Of a DNA stretch of 64,000 nt, positions 17,624-26,090 are shown in pieces. Under the pieces are notes generated by a model that was not told the origin of the DNA, did no database searches, and worked only from the letters and a program-made list of their open reading frames with translations. Made by a program: the position numbers and the translations under genes. The stretch is from Phycisphaerae bacterium (lineage in GTDB: Bacteria > Planctomycetota > Phycisphaerae > Phycisphaerales > UBA1924), in contig JAUIES010000004.1 in NCBI GenBank assembly GCA_030429705.1, forward strand, positions 124,001 through 188,000, written 5' to 3'. Position 1 is the stretch's first letter. Each line of letters begins with the position of its first letter.

Positions 17624-19357
17624 ATGAGTCTGACCGGTGCCATCCAGATCGCCAAGAGTGCGTTGACCGCAAGCCAACTCGGGCTTCAGGTCTCGTCACA
17701 GAACCTCGCCAATATTGCAAACCCGTCATACACACGGCAATCGACCCTGTTGCAAGGTGTCCGAGGCACATCATCTGACAAGTTCCTTCCCGGGCGCGGC
17801 GTCCAGATCAGAGCGATTCAACGCCAGGTTGATACCGCTCTGCAAGCGAGGCTTCGCAATGGCATCTCCGATGAGCAGTCCGCTTCACGATCACTGGGCG
17901 TGGCGAATCAACTTGAGAACATTCTGAATGAACTGACCGGCTACGACTTGTCAACGCAGGTCAATGATTTCTTCAGTTCGTGGTCAGATGCAGCGAATCT
18001 CGTCAACTCGAACGCAACCGTCGTCGAGCAAGGCGATCGACTTGCGTCGTTCATCCGCAACATGCGCGGCGATCTCACGGAACTGCGCGATCAGGTCGAA
18101 CTCGATATCGACGCCTCGGTCGCACAGGCAGACGCGATGCTTGAAGAGGTCGCATCGCTCAACGCTCAGATCAATATCACGGGTCCTTCAAACGCTTCAG
18201 CCAATCCGCTGCGCGATCGCCGCGATGAACTGATCAACGAACTCGCCAGCATGATGGATGTGTCTGTCGTTGAAGACCCGCAAGGCAACTACGATGTGCT
18301 CGTCGGCTCGACACCGGTTGTGCTTGGCGGGCTCAGCCGCGGGCTGGAGATCGAACGCGTTCCGTCGGGCGATTCACTGTCTGTTCGCGTACGCGTGCGT
18401 GATGATGCCACGCCGCTCGATATCGAGTCAGGCAGCATCGGTGGGTTGCTCTCATCGCGCAACGGTGTCGTTGATCAAACGATCGATCGACTCAACGCCC
18501 TGACATCGCAACTCATCTTCGAAGTGAACAAGCGGCACTCAACTGGCGCTGGTGTCGAAGGGCTGCGTCGCGTCACAGGTTCGTTGCAAGTCCAGACGGA
18601 CGATCGACTGCTCGCGTTCAACGACCCGGCGAACACGACCTTTGCCAGTTTGCCGTTTGAACCGAGCAATGGCGGGTTTTTCGTCGAGGTGACCAACCCG
18701 CAGACCGGCGCAAACTCGCGTGTGCGCATCGATGTTGATCTCGACGGGTTGACGGATGCCGGGCTCAACGGCACCGACGACGACACATCTCCAAATGACA
18801 TCGCGCTCGCGTTAAATGCTGTCGATGGTATCAGTGCGTCGTTCAACGCAAACGGACAACTCCGCGTGCGTGCAGATGCTGGCGTGCAGTTTCGGTTTGC
18901 AGATGACAGTTCAGGAGTTCTTGCTGTCCTCGGCGTAAACGCATACTTCGAAGGCACGGGCGCTGATGACATTGCAGTCAATGCGACACTCGTTGACGAT
19001 CCGTCAGGTCTCATGCTTGGCGGGATCGCAGGCGATTCATTCGTCGAAAACGCGACGGCACTCAGCATCGTGGATTTGCAGGATCTCGTGCTCGACGGGC
19101 TCAACGGGCGATCCATCGAGCAACACTGGTCCGATTCGGTGCAGCGCGTCGGCGTTGCATCAAGTTCCGCAGAAACACTCGCCCAGGCGAGCACCGTCGT
19201 TCGGCAAAGCCTCGAAGCGCAACGGGCTTCAGTCAGTGGCGTCAGCGCGGATGAGGAATCGATCAACCTGATCAATAACCAGCAGCAGTATGAAGGAGCC
19301 GCGCGATTGATTTCGCTCGCGGACGAAATGATGCGCACTTTGCTCGCGCTCGTCTAA
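17624..19357 (+). CDS. flgK: Flagellar hook-associated protein 1 FlgK
   Basis: A 577-residue hook-filament junction protein. The N terminus has ...ALTASQLGLQVSSQNLANIANPSYTRQ, the rod/hook/filament axial-protein motif, then the FlgK-specific VDTALQARLRNG, LENILNELTGYDLSTQVNDFFSSW and NPLRDRRDELINELASM. The C terminus ends with EESINLINNQQQYEGAARLISLADEMMRTLLAL, typical of FlgK. Secreted by the flagellar type III system, so no signal peptide is expected. Directly follows flgN and precedes flgL by 11 bases. Confidence 0.95.
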   Translation: MSLTGAIQIAKSALTASQLGLQVSSQNLANIANPSYTRQSTLLQGVRGTSSDKFLPGRGVQIRAIQRQVDTALQARLRNGISDEQSASRSLGVANQLENILNELTGYDLSTQVNDFFSSWSDAANLVNSNATVVEQGDRLASFIRNMRGDLTELRDQVELDIDASVAQADAMLEEVASLNAQINITGPSNASANPLRDRRDELINELASMMDVSVVEDPQGNYDVLVGSTPVVLGGLSRGLEIERVPSGDSLSVRVRVRDDATPLDIESGSIGGLLSSRNGVVDQTIDRLNALTSQLIFEVNKRHSTGAGVEGLRRVTGSLQVQTDDRLLAFNDPANTTFASLPFEPSNGGFFVEVTNPQTGANSRVRIDVDLDGLTDAGLNGTDDDTSPNDIALALNAVDGISASFNANGQLRVRADAGVQFRFADDSSGVLAVLGVNAYFEGTGADDIAVNATLVDDPSGLMLGGIAGDSFVENATALSIVDLQDLVLDGLNGRSIEQHWSDSVQRVGVASSSAETLAQASTVVRQSLEAQRASVSGVSADEESINLINNQQQYEGAARLISLADEMMRTLLALV

Positions 19358-19368
19358 CGGAGACCACC

Positions 19369-21411
19369 ATGACCAGTTTCCCGGTCGGCATTTCGAGAGC
19401 CCCTTCGCTGTTGATGTCACAGTCAGGCTTGTCGCGCATTCAACAGACCAATCTGTCGCTCTATCGGCTTTCGTCGCAACTGGCGACGGGCATCGCGATC
19501 AATCGACCTGGTGACGATGCGGTCAAGTCGGCTGCAATCAGCCTGCTCGACTCTCGCCTTGAGCGGTCCGATCGGCAGATCAATAACCTCAGCTACGCAG
19601 CAGATTCCCTCAATATTCTCGATCAGGCACTCGATGAGGGGACGAGCCTGCTCAACGAAGCCAAGAGTCTCGCGCTTCAGCAGATGAACACCGGCACCAC
19701 CGCCGAAGAACGCTCGAATCAAGCCATTGTCGTGCAGTCGTTGATTGATTCCATGTATCGGTTGTCGAGCCGTGAGTCGATCGTCGGGCATGTCTTTGGT
19801 GGTTCGCAACCCGGCACCCCCCCGATCGAGTCGTTCGGGACAGGCTTCCGGTTTGTTGGTCAACGTGGCGGACTAAATACGGACCTTGGCGCGCTGCGCA
19901 ATGTGCCGATCACACTTGGCGCAAACAATGTCATCGGTGCGACTTCAGGGCAGGTCGAAGGAGCGGTCGATCTTGACCCGGCTTTGACACCCGACACGCG
20001 CATTGCGGACCTCCGCGGTGCCCGCGGCCTGGGGGTCACGCTCGGGACGATCAAGGCGAGTTTCGACGGTGCGGAAGCATTTGAGGTTGATCTTGCCGGT
20101 GCCGACACAGTCGGTGATGTCATCGATCAGATCGCAGCGTCCATCGCAGCATATGAAGAAGCAAACGAAGTCACAATCCTTGGCTCAGGCGGCATCTCGC
20201 TCGACGGGCGAACCATCACCATCGATGTGCCTGATGGCGAACTCGCGTTTGAGGATGTCGTGGGCGGCATCGTCGCGCAGGATCTCGGCTTGGTTGACAC
20301 ACCCGCCGACCCGTTCAGTCTGACCCGTTCATCGACACCCGACCTTCAGCCTCGCGTGACCTGGAGCACGCCGATCACCGCGCTTCAGACACTGACCGAC
20401 GACTTGGGCACGATTGTCATCAAGAATGCCGGAGGAACTGCACAGGTTGACCTTTCAGGCACCGAAACGATGGCTGATATTCGGACCCGCATCGAAGGGA
20501 CGGGTCTCGGCGTGCGCGTCGAACTCAATGAGGACGGAACCGGATTCAATGTCGTCAGCGAAGTCGCGGCCGCGCGCGGGCAGGCGCTCTCTATAGAAGA
20601 ACTCGACGGGCAAACGGCAGAAGCGCTCGGCATTCGCTCGATGGTGCGGAGTACCTCGCTCGATGTGTTCAATGATGGTGCGGGTGTGAGCATCGTTGAT
20701 GGAGTTATGGACCCCGAAACCGGGCTCTATGACACGGTTCGCAATGTGGACTTCACGATCACGCTCGCTGACGGATTTGAGATCCCTGTCGATCTTCGGC
20801 CTGAGGATGCCCTGACGGTTGGGACGATTATCGATCGCATCAACGAGCAGGCCGATTCTGCGCTTGAGGACGCCGGGCGAGACACGACCGAGTTCACTGC
20901 GACACTCGATGCGACGCAAAACGGCATCGCATTGGTGCAGGATATCGGCAGTTCCGAGCCGATCGTCGTGACGCGCAACAACAACTCGCTTGCTGCTGGC
21001 AATCTGGGTCTGATGAATGGTGTTTGGGATGCTGCGCAAAATATGCTGCGCGGCGAAGATCGTGCGACGGCGCGGCCGGACAACGCGTTCACGCACTTGC
21101 TCGATCTGCGTGAGTCGCTGATGAACAACGACCAGTTTGGCATCGAACTTGCGGCTGGGAAACTCGACGAGTCGCTGGAGCGGATCGTCGAGTCTCGAGC
21201 GTTGGTCGCCGGTTATGCCAGGCGTGTTGAAGATGAAGTTCTGCGTGAGGAGGATCGCCAGGTGCTTGATGTTCAGATGAGAAGCGGGTTGCGTGATCTC
21301 GACTTTACACAGGCGGCAAGTCAGTTCTCGCAGTTACAGACACAGCTCCAGGCGGGGCTGCAGACAACGGCGCAACTTTCGCAGTTGTCGCTCTTGGATT
21401 TCCTCGGCTAA
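19369..21411 (+). CDS. flgL: Flagellar hook-associated protein 3 FlgL (large form)
   Basis: A 680-residue flagellin-fold protein. The N-terminal coiled coil (SGLSRIQQTNLSLYRLSSQLATGIAINRPGDDAVKSAAI) and the C-terminal one (LDFTQAASQFSQLQTQLQAGLQTTAQLSQLSLLDFLG) are typical of FlgL. About 300-400 residues of beta-rich, Asp/Thr/Gly-rich sequence are inserted in the middle, more than twice the size of enterobacterial FlgL (about 317). This insert seems to hold two or three repeats of a similar unit (for example VDVPDGELAFEDVVGGIVAQDLG). Forms the junction next to the filament. Confidence 0.9.
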   Translation: MTSFPVGISRAPSLLMSQSGLSRIQQTNLSLYRLSSQLATGIAINRPGDDAVKSAAISLLDSRLERSDRQINNLSYAADSLNILDQALDEGTSLLNEAKSLALQQMNTGTTAEERSNQAIVVQSLIDSMYRLSSRESIVGHVFGGSQPGTPPIESFGTGFRFVGQRGGLNTDLGALRNVPITLGANNVIGATSGQVEGAVDLDPALTPDTRIADLRGARGLGVTLGTIKASFDGAEAFEVDLAGADTVGDVIDQIAASIAAYEEANEVTILGSGGISLDGRTITIDVPDGELAFEDVVGGIVAQDLGLVDTPADPFSLTRSSTPDLQPRVTWSTPITALQTLTDDLGTIVIKNAGGTAQVDLSGTETMADIRTRIEGTGLGVRVELNEDGTGFNVVSEVAAARGQALSIEELDGQTAEALGIRSMVRSTSLDVFNDGAGVSIVDGVMDPETGLYDTVRNVDFTITLADGFEIPVDLRPEDALTVGTIIDRINEQADSALEDAGRDTTEFTATLDATQNGIALVQDIGSSEPIVVTRNNNSLAAGNLGLMNGVWDAAQNMLRGEDRATARPDNAFTHLLDLRESLMNNDQFGIELAAGKLDESLERIVESRALVAGYARRVEDEVLREEDRQVLDVQMRSGLRDLDFTQAASQFSQLQTQLQAGLQTTAQLSQLSLLDFLG

Positions 21412-21535
21412 CGCTGGGGGGGTGGATTGGAATTGTCGCTCGTGCGTCCTCGGCCGGCGCACGAAGACAGGAGGTCCTTCGGTGAGGAACACCGGGGCCA
21501 GGTACGAATGGGGCCGAATTGGATCGGAGCGCACA

Positions 21536-21982
21536 ATGGAAGTGCCGACGACTCGCTTTGGAATGATTGATGTCGCGGAGGATCGCGTCATCACCTTCGA
21601 GAAGGGCTTGCTCGGTTTTCCGGGTCGAACGAAGTACTGTCTTCTCGAGCCCGGTGACGATGCGTGCTTTTTCTGGTTGCAGTCGATGGAACAGCCTGAC
21701 CTGGCGTTCGTCGTCACGGACCCGAGTTTCTTCGTGCGGGACTACACCGTCCCCATTCGAGAGGAGCAAGCCAGTGAGCTTGGTCTGACGAAGCTTGAGG
21801 ATGCCCAGGTGTTTGTCATCGTGAACAAGGTGGGCGATCAGCTGACCGGCAACTTGCAGGGACCGGTGGTGATTGACACCGTCAGTCGCACCGGCGACCA
21901 GTTCGTGCTTGCGGATAAGCGTTGGACGACGCGTGAGCCTCTGGTTCGCGTGCAGATCGGCGCGAAACTCGCCTCGGCGTAA
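21536..21982 (+). CDS. fliW: Flagellar assembly factor FliW
   Basis: A 148-residue protein that binds flagellin and, when free of it, inhibits CsrA. Diagnostic segments are TRFGMIDVAEDRVITFEKGLLGFPG, CFFWLQSMEQPDLAFVV, and the C-terminal NLQGPVVID...RVQIGA. The ATG at 21536 has GGAG 8 bases upstream and begins the conserved region; the ORF is open to 21293 inside flgL. It lies about 150 bases before csrA, the arrangement of the fliW-csrA-flagellin partner switch described in Bacillus and Campylobacter. Confidence 0.95.
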   Translation: MEVPTTRFGMIDVAEDRVITFEKGLLGFPGRTKYCLLEPGDDACFFWLQSMEQPDLAFVVTDPSFFVRDYTVPIREEQASELGLTKLEDAQVFVIVNKVGDQLTGNLQGPVVIDTVSRTGDQFVLADKRWTTREPLVRVQIGAKLASA

Positions 21983-22135
21983 CGCTTCGATTCGCCGTTT
22001 TATGTTGCACTCATGGGCAAGCGCTTTCGCGCTTCGGCGGTCCCATGCCAACTGAATCGAATCGTGAATCGAACGAACCACTTTCCTCGAGATCGGAAGG
22101 CAACGCCGCCGAGATCGAGAGCAAGGAGCCGACGC

Positions 22136-22438
22136 ATGCTGGTCCTATCAAGACAGCGCGACGAGGCGATCATGATTGGAGACGATGTGGAAATCACCAT
22201 CGTCGACATCCGGGGCGACAAAGTACGCCTCGGCATCAACGCCCCATCACGAATCACGGTGCACCGCAAAGAGGTGTACACAGCCATCACGAAAGAAAAC
22301 GAGATCGCTTCTCAAATCGTGAGTACAGACATTACAGAACTGGTGCACAACCTGGGCAAGGCCCACCGCACCAAGAAACTGCCGGCCGCGGGCATCGTGT
22401 CCAAACCGGCGACAACGGAGTTACGACCGACCGCGTGA
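22136..22438 (+). CDS. csrA: Translational regulator CsrA with C-terminal extension
   Basis: A 100-residue RNA-binding protein. Residues 1-60 are canonical CsrA (MLVLSRQRDEAIMIGDDVEI, VRLGINAPS, VHRKEVY), including the basic residues that bind GGA loops. About 40 extra residues follow (TDITELVHNLGKAHRTKKL...), longer than the usual CsrA tail (61-75 total); in the Bacillus system FliW binds to the extended C terminus. Start at 22136 has AAGGAG upstream. It should repress flagellin translation through the hairpins found at both flagellin ribosome sites. Confidence 0.96.
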   Translation: MLVLSRQRDEAIMIGDDVEITIVDIRGDKVRLGINAPSRITVHRKEVYTAITKENEIASQIVSTDITELVHNLGKAHRTKKLPAAGIVSKPATTELRPTA

Positions 22439-22455
22439 TTGGCACGCGGATTGCG
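22439..22455 (+). promoter_or_regulatory. Sigma-54 type -24/-12 promoter of the first flagellin gene
   Basis: TTGGCACGCGGATTGCG matches all ten fixed bases of the sigma-54 consensus TGGCAC-N5-TTGC, with the GG and GC dinucleotides 10 bases apart. It begins one base after the csrA stop codon, and the transcription start would be near 22466, about 100 bases before the flagellin ATG. Sigma-54 control of flagellins is common in other phyla. No enhancer-binding protein gene is in the window. Confidence 0.72.
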
Positions 22456-22550
22456 AGACTTTTTTCAGGCGCGATATCAACGGGATACACGCGCGTTTCG
22501 AACGAGCCCATCGGCACATGCCGTGCGGGGTTACTCAGAGCACTTAGCCT

Positions 22551-22566
22551 CAATCATGGAGGATTG
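22551..22566 (+). promoter_or_regulatory. CsrA-binding hairpin over the flagellin 1 ribosome-binding site
   Basis: CAATC-ATGGAG-GATTG forms a perfect 5-base-pair stem with hexaloop AUGGAG, an exact ANGGAN loop, which is the preferred CsrA site. The GGAG in the loop is also the Shine-Dalgarno sequence, ending 7 bases before the ATG at 22569, so CsrA bound here would block ribosome access. Confidence 0.68.
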
Positions 22567-22568
22567 CA

Positions 22569-24137
22569 ATGGCTAGGATCAACACCAATGTTTCAAGTGT
22601 CATCGCCCAGGCGAATCTCAATCGAAGTTCATCAGAGCTGAACCTGCGTTTGCAGCGACTGTCTACGGGCATGCGCATCAACCGCGGTGCGGACGATCCG
22701 GCAGGGATGATTATCTCTGAACGCATCACCACTGACATCGCCGGTATCGAGCAGGGCATCAAGAATGGTGAGCGAGCGTCATCGGTCATTGCCACGACCG
22801 AAGCCGGTCTGGCGGAAGTGTCCGAGTTGCTCAACTCGATCAAGGCGTTGATGGTGGAAGCCGCGAACACGGGCGGCAACTCCGCCGACGAGCGTGCCGC
22901 CAATCAGTTGCAGATCGATTCCGCCATCCAGTCGATTACGCGCATCAGCAACACCGCCAGTTTCGGCGGACTGAAGATGCTCAACGGCAACCTGGACTTT
23001 GTGACCAGTGGTGTAGCGTCGAGCGCCATCACCAAAGCGCAAATTTTCAGCGCACAGTTTGTCCAAGGGCAAGCGGCACAAGTTGATGTCGATGTCGTTG
23101 CGTCTGCTCAGACTGGTGGATTGTTCCTCAACGGTAACAACCCCGGAACAATCCATGATGGCAGACTCATGTCGGCAACAACGCTTCGGATCTCTGGATC
23201 GCGCGGCGTCCAGGAACTGACATTCGCCGCAAGCACGACCTACCTGCAGATCGCGACGGCCATCAACAGCCGCACATCGCTCACTGGGGTTACTGCCGAA
23301 CTCGTCGCGGGTGGTGCTTCTTCAGGCATGGTGTTCAAGAGCGAGGGCTACGGCGGCGATGAGTTCGTTTCCGTGGAACGCGTTGGCGGTCCGCCCGAGT
23401 CGGAAGACCCATTCGTGCTGTACAAGGTCGCAAACGATGGTGCGTGGCCGGACACTTCGACTGCGTTCAACTGGGCTTCGAGGATCTCGAGCGGCGACCT
23501 TGTCGTTGCTAAACGAGACGAAGGCAGAGATGTTCAGGCTCTGATCAATGGGAATCTCGCGACCGGCGAAGGGCTCACGGTCTCAGTGAACAGCACTTCA
23601 CTCGGTCTCGAACTTGACCTTGACGAGACATTCGCGATTAGTCCGGGTTCGTCATCCACGAGTTTCGACATCACCGGCGGTGGATCTCTGTTCCAACTCG
23701 GGCCGCAGATCAATGCTTTGCAACAGGTGAGTATCGGTGTGCCATCGATGGCTGCGGAGAACCTCGGAGGTACCCTCAGTAGCGGCAGCATGTTCTTCAT
23801 CTCGAGTCTGATGAAGGGGCAGCCGAACTCCATCGCGTCCAATGTTGACAGCGGGGACTTCTCGACCGCCAGCGACATTCTGGATGCCGCCATTGATGAG
23901 GTGTCAAATCTGCGAGGCCGACTCGGTGCATTCGAGCGAAATGTGCTCGACACCAATCGCCGGAGTCTGCAGGCATCATTCGAGAATCTGACTGCGAGTC
24001 AATCGCGACTCCGAGATGCGGACTTCGCGTTTGAGACCAGCAAACTGACGCGGGCGCAGATCCTGCAGCAGTCGGGCACGACGGTGCTCGGGCTTGCGAA
24101 CCAGGCATCACAATCGGTGCTTCAGTTGCTCGGATAG
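22569..24137 (+). CDS. fliC: Flagellin 1
   Basis: A 522-residue filament protein. N-terminal D0/D1 region: ARINTNVSSVIAQANLNRSS, LQRLSTGMRINRGADDPAG, and AGIEQGIKNGERASSVIATTEAGL. C-terminal D1/D0: LRGRLGAFERNVL, then DADFAFETSKLTRAQILQQSG and SVLQLLG. The middle (about 150-420) is variable surface sequence. Preceded by a sigma-54 element and a CsrA hairpin and followed by a strong terminator, so it can be a separate transcript. About half of its length is similar to flagellin 2, mainly at the ends. Confidence 0.96.
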   Translation: MARINTNVSSVIAQANLNRSSSELNLRLQRLSTGMRINRGADDPAGMIISERITTDIAGIEQGIKNGERASSVIATTEAGLAEVSELLNSIKALMVEAANTGGNSADERAANQLQIDSAIQSITRISNTASFGGLKMLNGNLDFVTSGVASSAITKAQIFSAQFVQGQAAQVDVDVVASAQTGGLFLNGNNPGTIHDGRLMSATTLRISGSRGVQELTFAASTTYLQIATAINSRTSLTGVTAELVAGGASSGMVFKSEGYGGDEFVSVERVGGPPESEDPFVLYKVANDGAWPDTSTAFNWASRISSGDLVVAKRDEGRDVQALINGNLATGEGLTVSVNSTSLGLELDLDETFAISPGSSSTSFDITGGGSLFQLGPQINALQQVSIGVPSMAAENLGGTLSSGSMFFISSLMKGQPNSIASNVDSGDFSTASDILDAAIDEVSNLRGRLGAFERNVLDTNRRSLQASFENLTASQSRLRDADFAFETSKLTRAQILQQSGTTVLGLANQASQSVLQLLG

Positions 24138-24172
24138 GTCAGACGAGGCCGAAACAACTCCGATAACGCACT

Positions 24173-24206
24173 CGGGCGTAGGGTTAGAAACCTACGCCCG
24201 TTTTCG
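24173..24206 (+). terminator. Rho-independent terminator after flagellin 1
   Basis: A perfect 10-base-pair stem, CGGGCGTAGG paired with CCTACGCCCG, with an 8-base loop and a following TTTTCGTTTG tract. It lies 35 bases after the flagellin 1 stop and separates it from flagellin 2, which therefore needs its own promoter. Confidence 0.92.
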
Positions 24207-24369
24207 TTTGTCCCCTGAACAGATGGTACGACCGGCCAAACCGGCATCGTTTCACCCATTGGTGTTGTACCTGCACTCAACCGGCTGTAGTTGAGGGTCG
24301 ATGTACTCACAGCCCATCAAAGGGTTGCCCTTGCTTGCGTGTTCAAACGGATTTGATCACGCCTGCAAT

Positions 24370-24388
24370 CTGGGTTTGCGTTTTGCGG
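24370..24388 (+). promoter_or_regulatory. Possible sigma-54 type promoter of flagellin 2
   Basis: CTGGGTTTGCGTTTTGCGG holds GG-N10-GC with a full TTGC -12 box but a weak -24 box (TGGGTTTG versus TTGGCACG). The start would be near 24398, about 78 bases before the ATG. A second candidate with the same GG-N10-GC spacing is at 24259-24275 (TTGGTGTTGTACCTGCA). Either is far weaker than the element before flagellin 1, so this is only a guess that the two flagellins share a sigma factor. Confidence 0.3.
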
Positions 24389-24452
24389 TGTGAGGGTGTA
24401 CCTCACAACAAAGGGTTGGACGGTTGCGCGTTGCTCCGCGCTCGTCTGGGAA

Positions 24453-24474
24453 GCGTTCAAGGAGGAAACCTCGC
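24453..24474 (+). promoter_or_regulatory. CsrA-type hairpin at the flagellin 2 ribosome-binding site
   Basis: GCG-TTC-AAGGAG-GAA-(acct)-CGC: a three-pair inner stem TTC/GAA closes a hexaloop AAGGAG, again ANGGAN, and GCG/CGC can extend it past a 4-base bulge. The AAGGAGG Shine-Dalgarno for the ATG at 24476 is in the loop. The stem is weaker than at flagellin 1, but the loop and its position are the same. Confidence 0.5.
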
Positions 24475-24475
24475 G

Positions 24476-26014
24476 ATGAGTCGTATTAACACAAATGTCC
24501 AGTCAATGGTCGCGCAGCGCGTCCTTGGTCAAAACAACAAGGGTCTGACCAACGCTCTTGAGCGTCTGTCCACGGGTCTTCGGATCAATCGTGGTAAGGA
24601 CGACCCTGCAGGGTTGATCGCGTCTGAAGCACTTCGTGCCCAAGGCAAAGCGATCGAAGCATCGATCGGCAACGCCGAGCGTGCCGACACCGTCGTCAAT
24701 ATTGCAGAAGGCGGTCTGCAGGAAGTCAGTAACCTCCTGACCGAACTGCAAGGCCTGCTCACCGCGTCATCAAACAAGGCCGGTGTATCAGATGAAGAAC
24801 TCGAAGCCAATCAGTTGCAGATCGATTCGATTCTGCAAACGATTGACCGTGTCGCCGGATCGACTAGTTTCCAGGGGACCAAACTCCTCAACGGTAGCCT
24901 CGATTACGATGTCACCAGCGTTTCAAGCAATGTCAGTGACTATCAGATCAATGGTGCCAAGTTCGAAACCGACACACTCGATGTGTCAGTCATCGTGACG
25001 CAGTCAGCCCAGCAAGGTGGCCTGTACTTGTCACTTGGTGGTGGTGCACTTGACCTCGGCGGGGCCGCAGAAGTCACCAGTTCGTTCACCGTCGAGATCT
25101 CGGGTTCACTCGGCTCACGCCAGTTGACCTTTGCTTCAGGTCAGACCGTTGCTCAGATTGCAGCCGCAATCAACACCTTCTCAGATGTCACGGGTGTCAC
25201 CGCATCATCGAGCAGCAGCGGCACGACAGGTGGTATCACACTCAAGTCGACCGGGTACGGTTCAGATGAGTTCGTCTCCGTCCGAGTGTCTGATGACGGT
25301 TCAATCGGCACCGGCAGCAACATCGGTATCTACAACTTCGAATCCGCTGACAACGACTCGATCCTGTCGACGAGCCATGTTGACTTCAACAGCACCTCGG
25401 CTGCGAATGGGTACAAGGATGCCGGACAAAACATTGGCGGCACAATCAATGGTGTTGCAGCGACGGGCGATGGCAAGGACATCAGTATCAATACTGACTT
25501 CCTCGATGTCAAGATGACTCTTGACGCAACCGGGTCGCAGACACTTGGAGCAGTCGCAGCCTTCACCATCGATGGCGGCGGGGCAGACTTCATGCTCTCA
25601 CCTGATGTCGATATCTCAGGCAAGGTCTCGCTCGGTGTCGGCAATGTTGCGGTTCGCAACCTTGGGAACTCGACGGATGGTTTCCTGAGTGCACTGGGCA
25701 GCGGCCAGGCGTACGATGTGACCAACGCTGACAACCTGTCGGTTGCTCAGAAGATCGTCGACCAGTCGATCGCACAGGTCTCAGGCATGCGAGGTCGTCT
25801 CGGTGCATTCCAGTCAAATGTGGTTGGTGCAACGATCCGTAGCCTGGGTGTCGCTCTTGAGAACACCGCATCGGCACAGAGTGTGATCCGCGATACCGAC
25901 TTCGCTTCCGAAACAGCAAGCCTGACGCGGAACCAGATTCTGCAGCAGGCAGCGACCAACACCCTGTCGCTGGCCAACAACCAGCCGCAGTCGGTCCTCC
26001 AGCTGCTCGGCTAA
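24476..26014 (+). CDS. fliC: Flagellin 2
   Basis: A 512-residue flagellin. N terminus MSRINTNVQSMVAQRVLGQ, LERLSTGLRINRGKDDPAGL; C terminus RGRLGAFQSNVVGATI, IRDTDFASETASLTRNQILQQAA and SVLQLLG. The central part (about 170-400) is Ser/Thr/Asp/Gly-rich. The ORF is open to 24335, but AAGGAGG just before 24476 and the conserved N terminus fix the start. It differs strongly from flagellin 1 in the centre, so the filament may be a heteropolymer or the two may be alternative. Confidence 0.96.
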   Translation: MSRINTNVQSMVAQRVLGQNNKGLTNALERLSTGLRINRGKDDPAGLIASEALRAQGKAIEASIGNAERADTVVNIAEGGLQEVSNLLTELQGLLTASSNKAGVSDEELEANQLQIDSILQTIDRVAGSTSFQGTKLLNGSLDYDVTSVSSNVSDYQINGAKFETDTLDVSVIVTQSAQQGGLYLSLGGGALDLGGAAEVTSSFTVEISGSLGSRQLTFASGQTVAQIAAAINTFSDVTGVTASSSSSGTTGGITLKSTGYGSDEFVSVRVSDDGSIGTGSNIGIYNFESADNDSILSTSHVDFNSTSAANGYKDAGQNIGGTINGVAATGDGKDISINTDFLDVKMTLDATGSQTLGAVAAFTIDGGGADFMLSPDVDISGKVSLGVGNVAVRNLGNSTDGFLSALGSGQAYDVTNADNLSVAQKIVDQSIAQVSGMRGRLGAFQSNVVGATIRSLGVALENTASAQSVIRDTDFASETASLTRNQILQQAATNTLSLANNQPQSVLQLLG

Positions 26015-26037
26015 TCGAAGTCAAGTTCAGTTCTTTC

Positions 26038-26076
26038 GGACGCCCCGGTCTTGGACCGGGGCGTCCTTTCTTTTTG
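26038..26076 (+). terminator. Strong Rho-independent terminator after flagellin 2
   Basis: A perfect 13-base-pair stem, GGACGCCCCGGTC with GACCGGGGCGTCC, a 3-base loop TTG, then TTTCTTTTTG. It closes the flagellar block and lies 14 bases before the start of the recombinase gene. Confidence 0.95.
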
Positions 26077-26090
26077 ATTGACGAGGGTGG

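Noticed and set aside
18475-19338. Minus-strand open frame of 287 codons
   Set aside because: Ser- and Arg-rich shadow of flgK.
19353-19368. CsrA site at the flgL ribosome site
   Set aside because: A GTCT/AGAC stem can be drawn, but GGA straddles the stem rather than lying in a hexaloop.
22569-26014. Invertible element or inverted repeats flanking the flagellin genes
   Set aside because: I compared the leaders and tails by eye and saw only the two terminator stems; no long shared inverted repeat.
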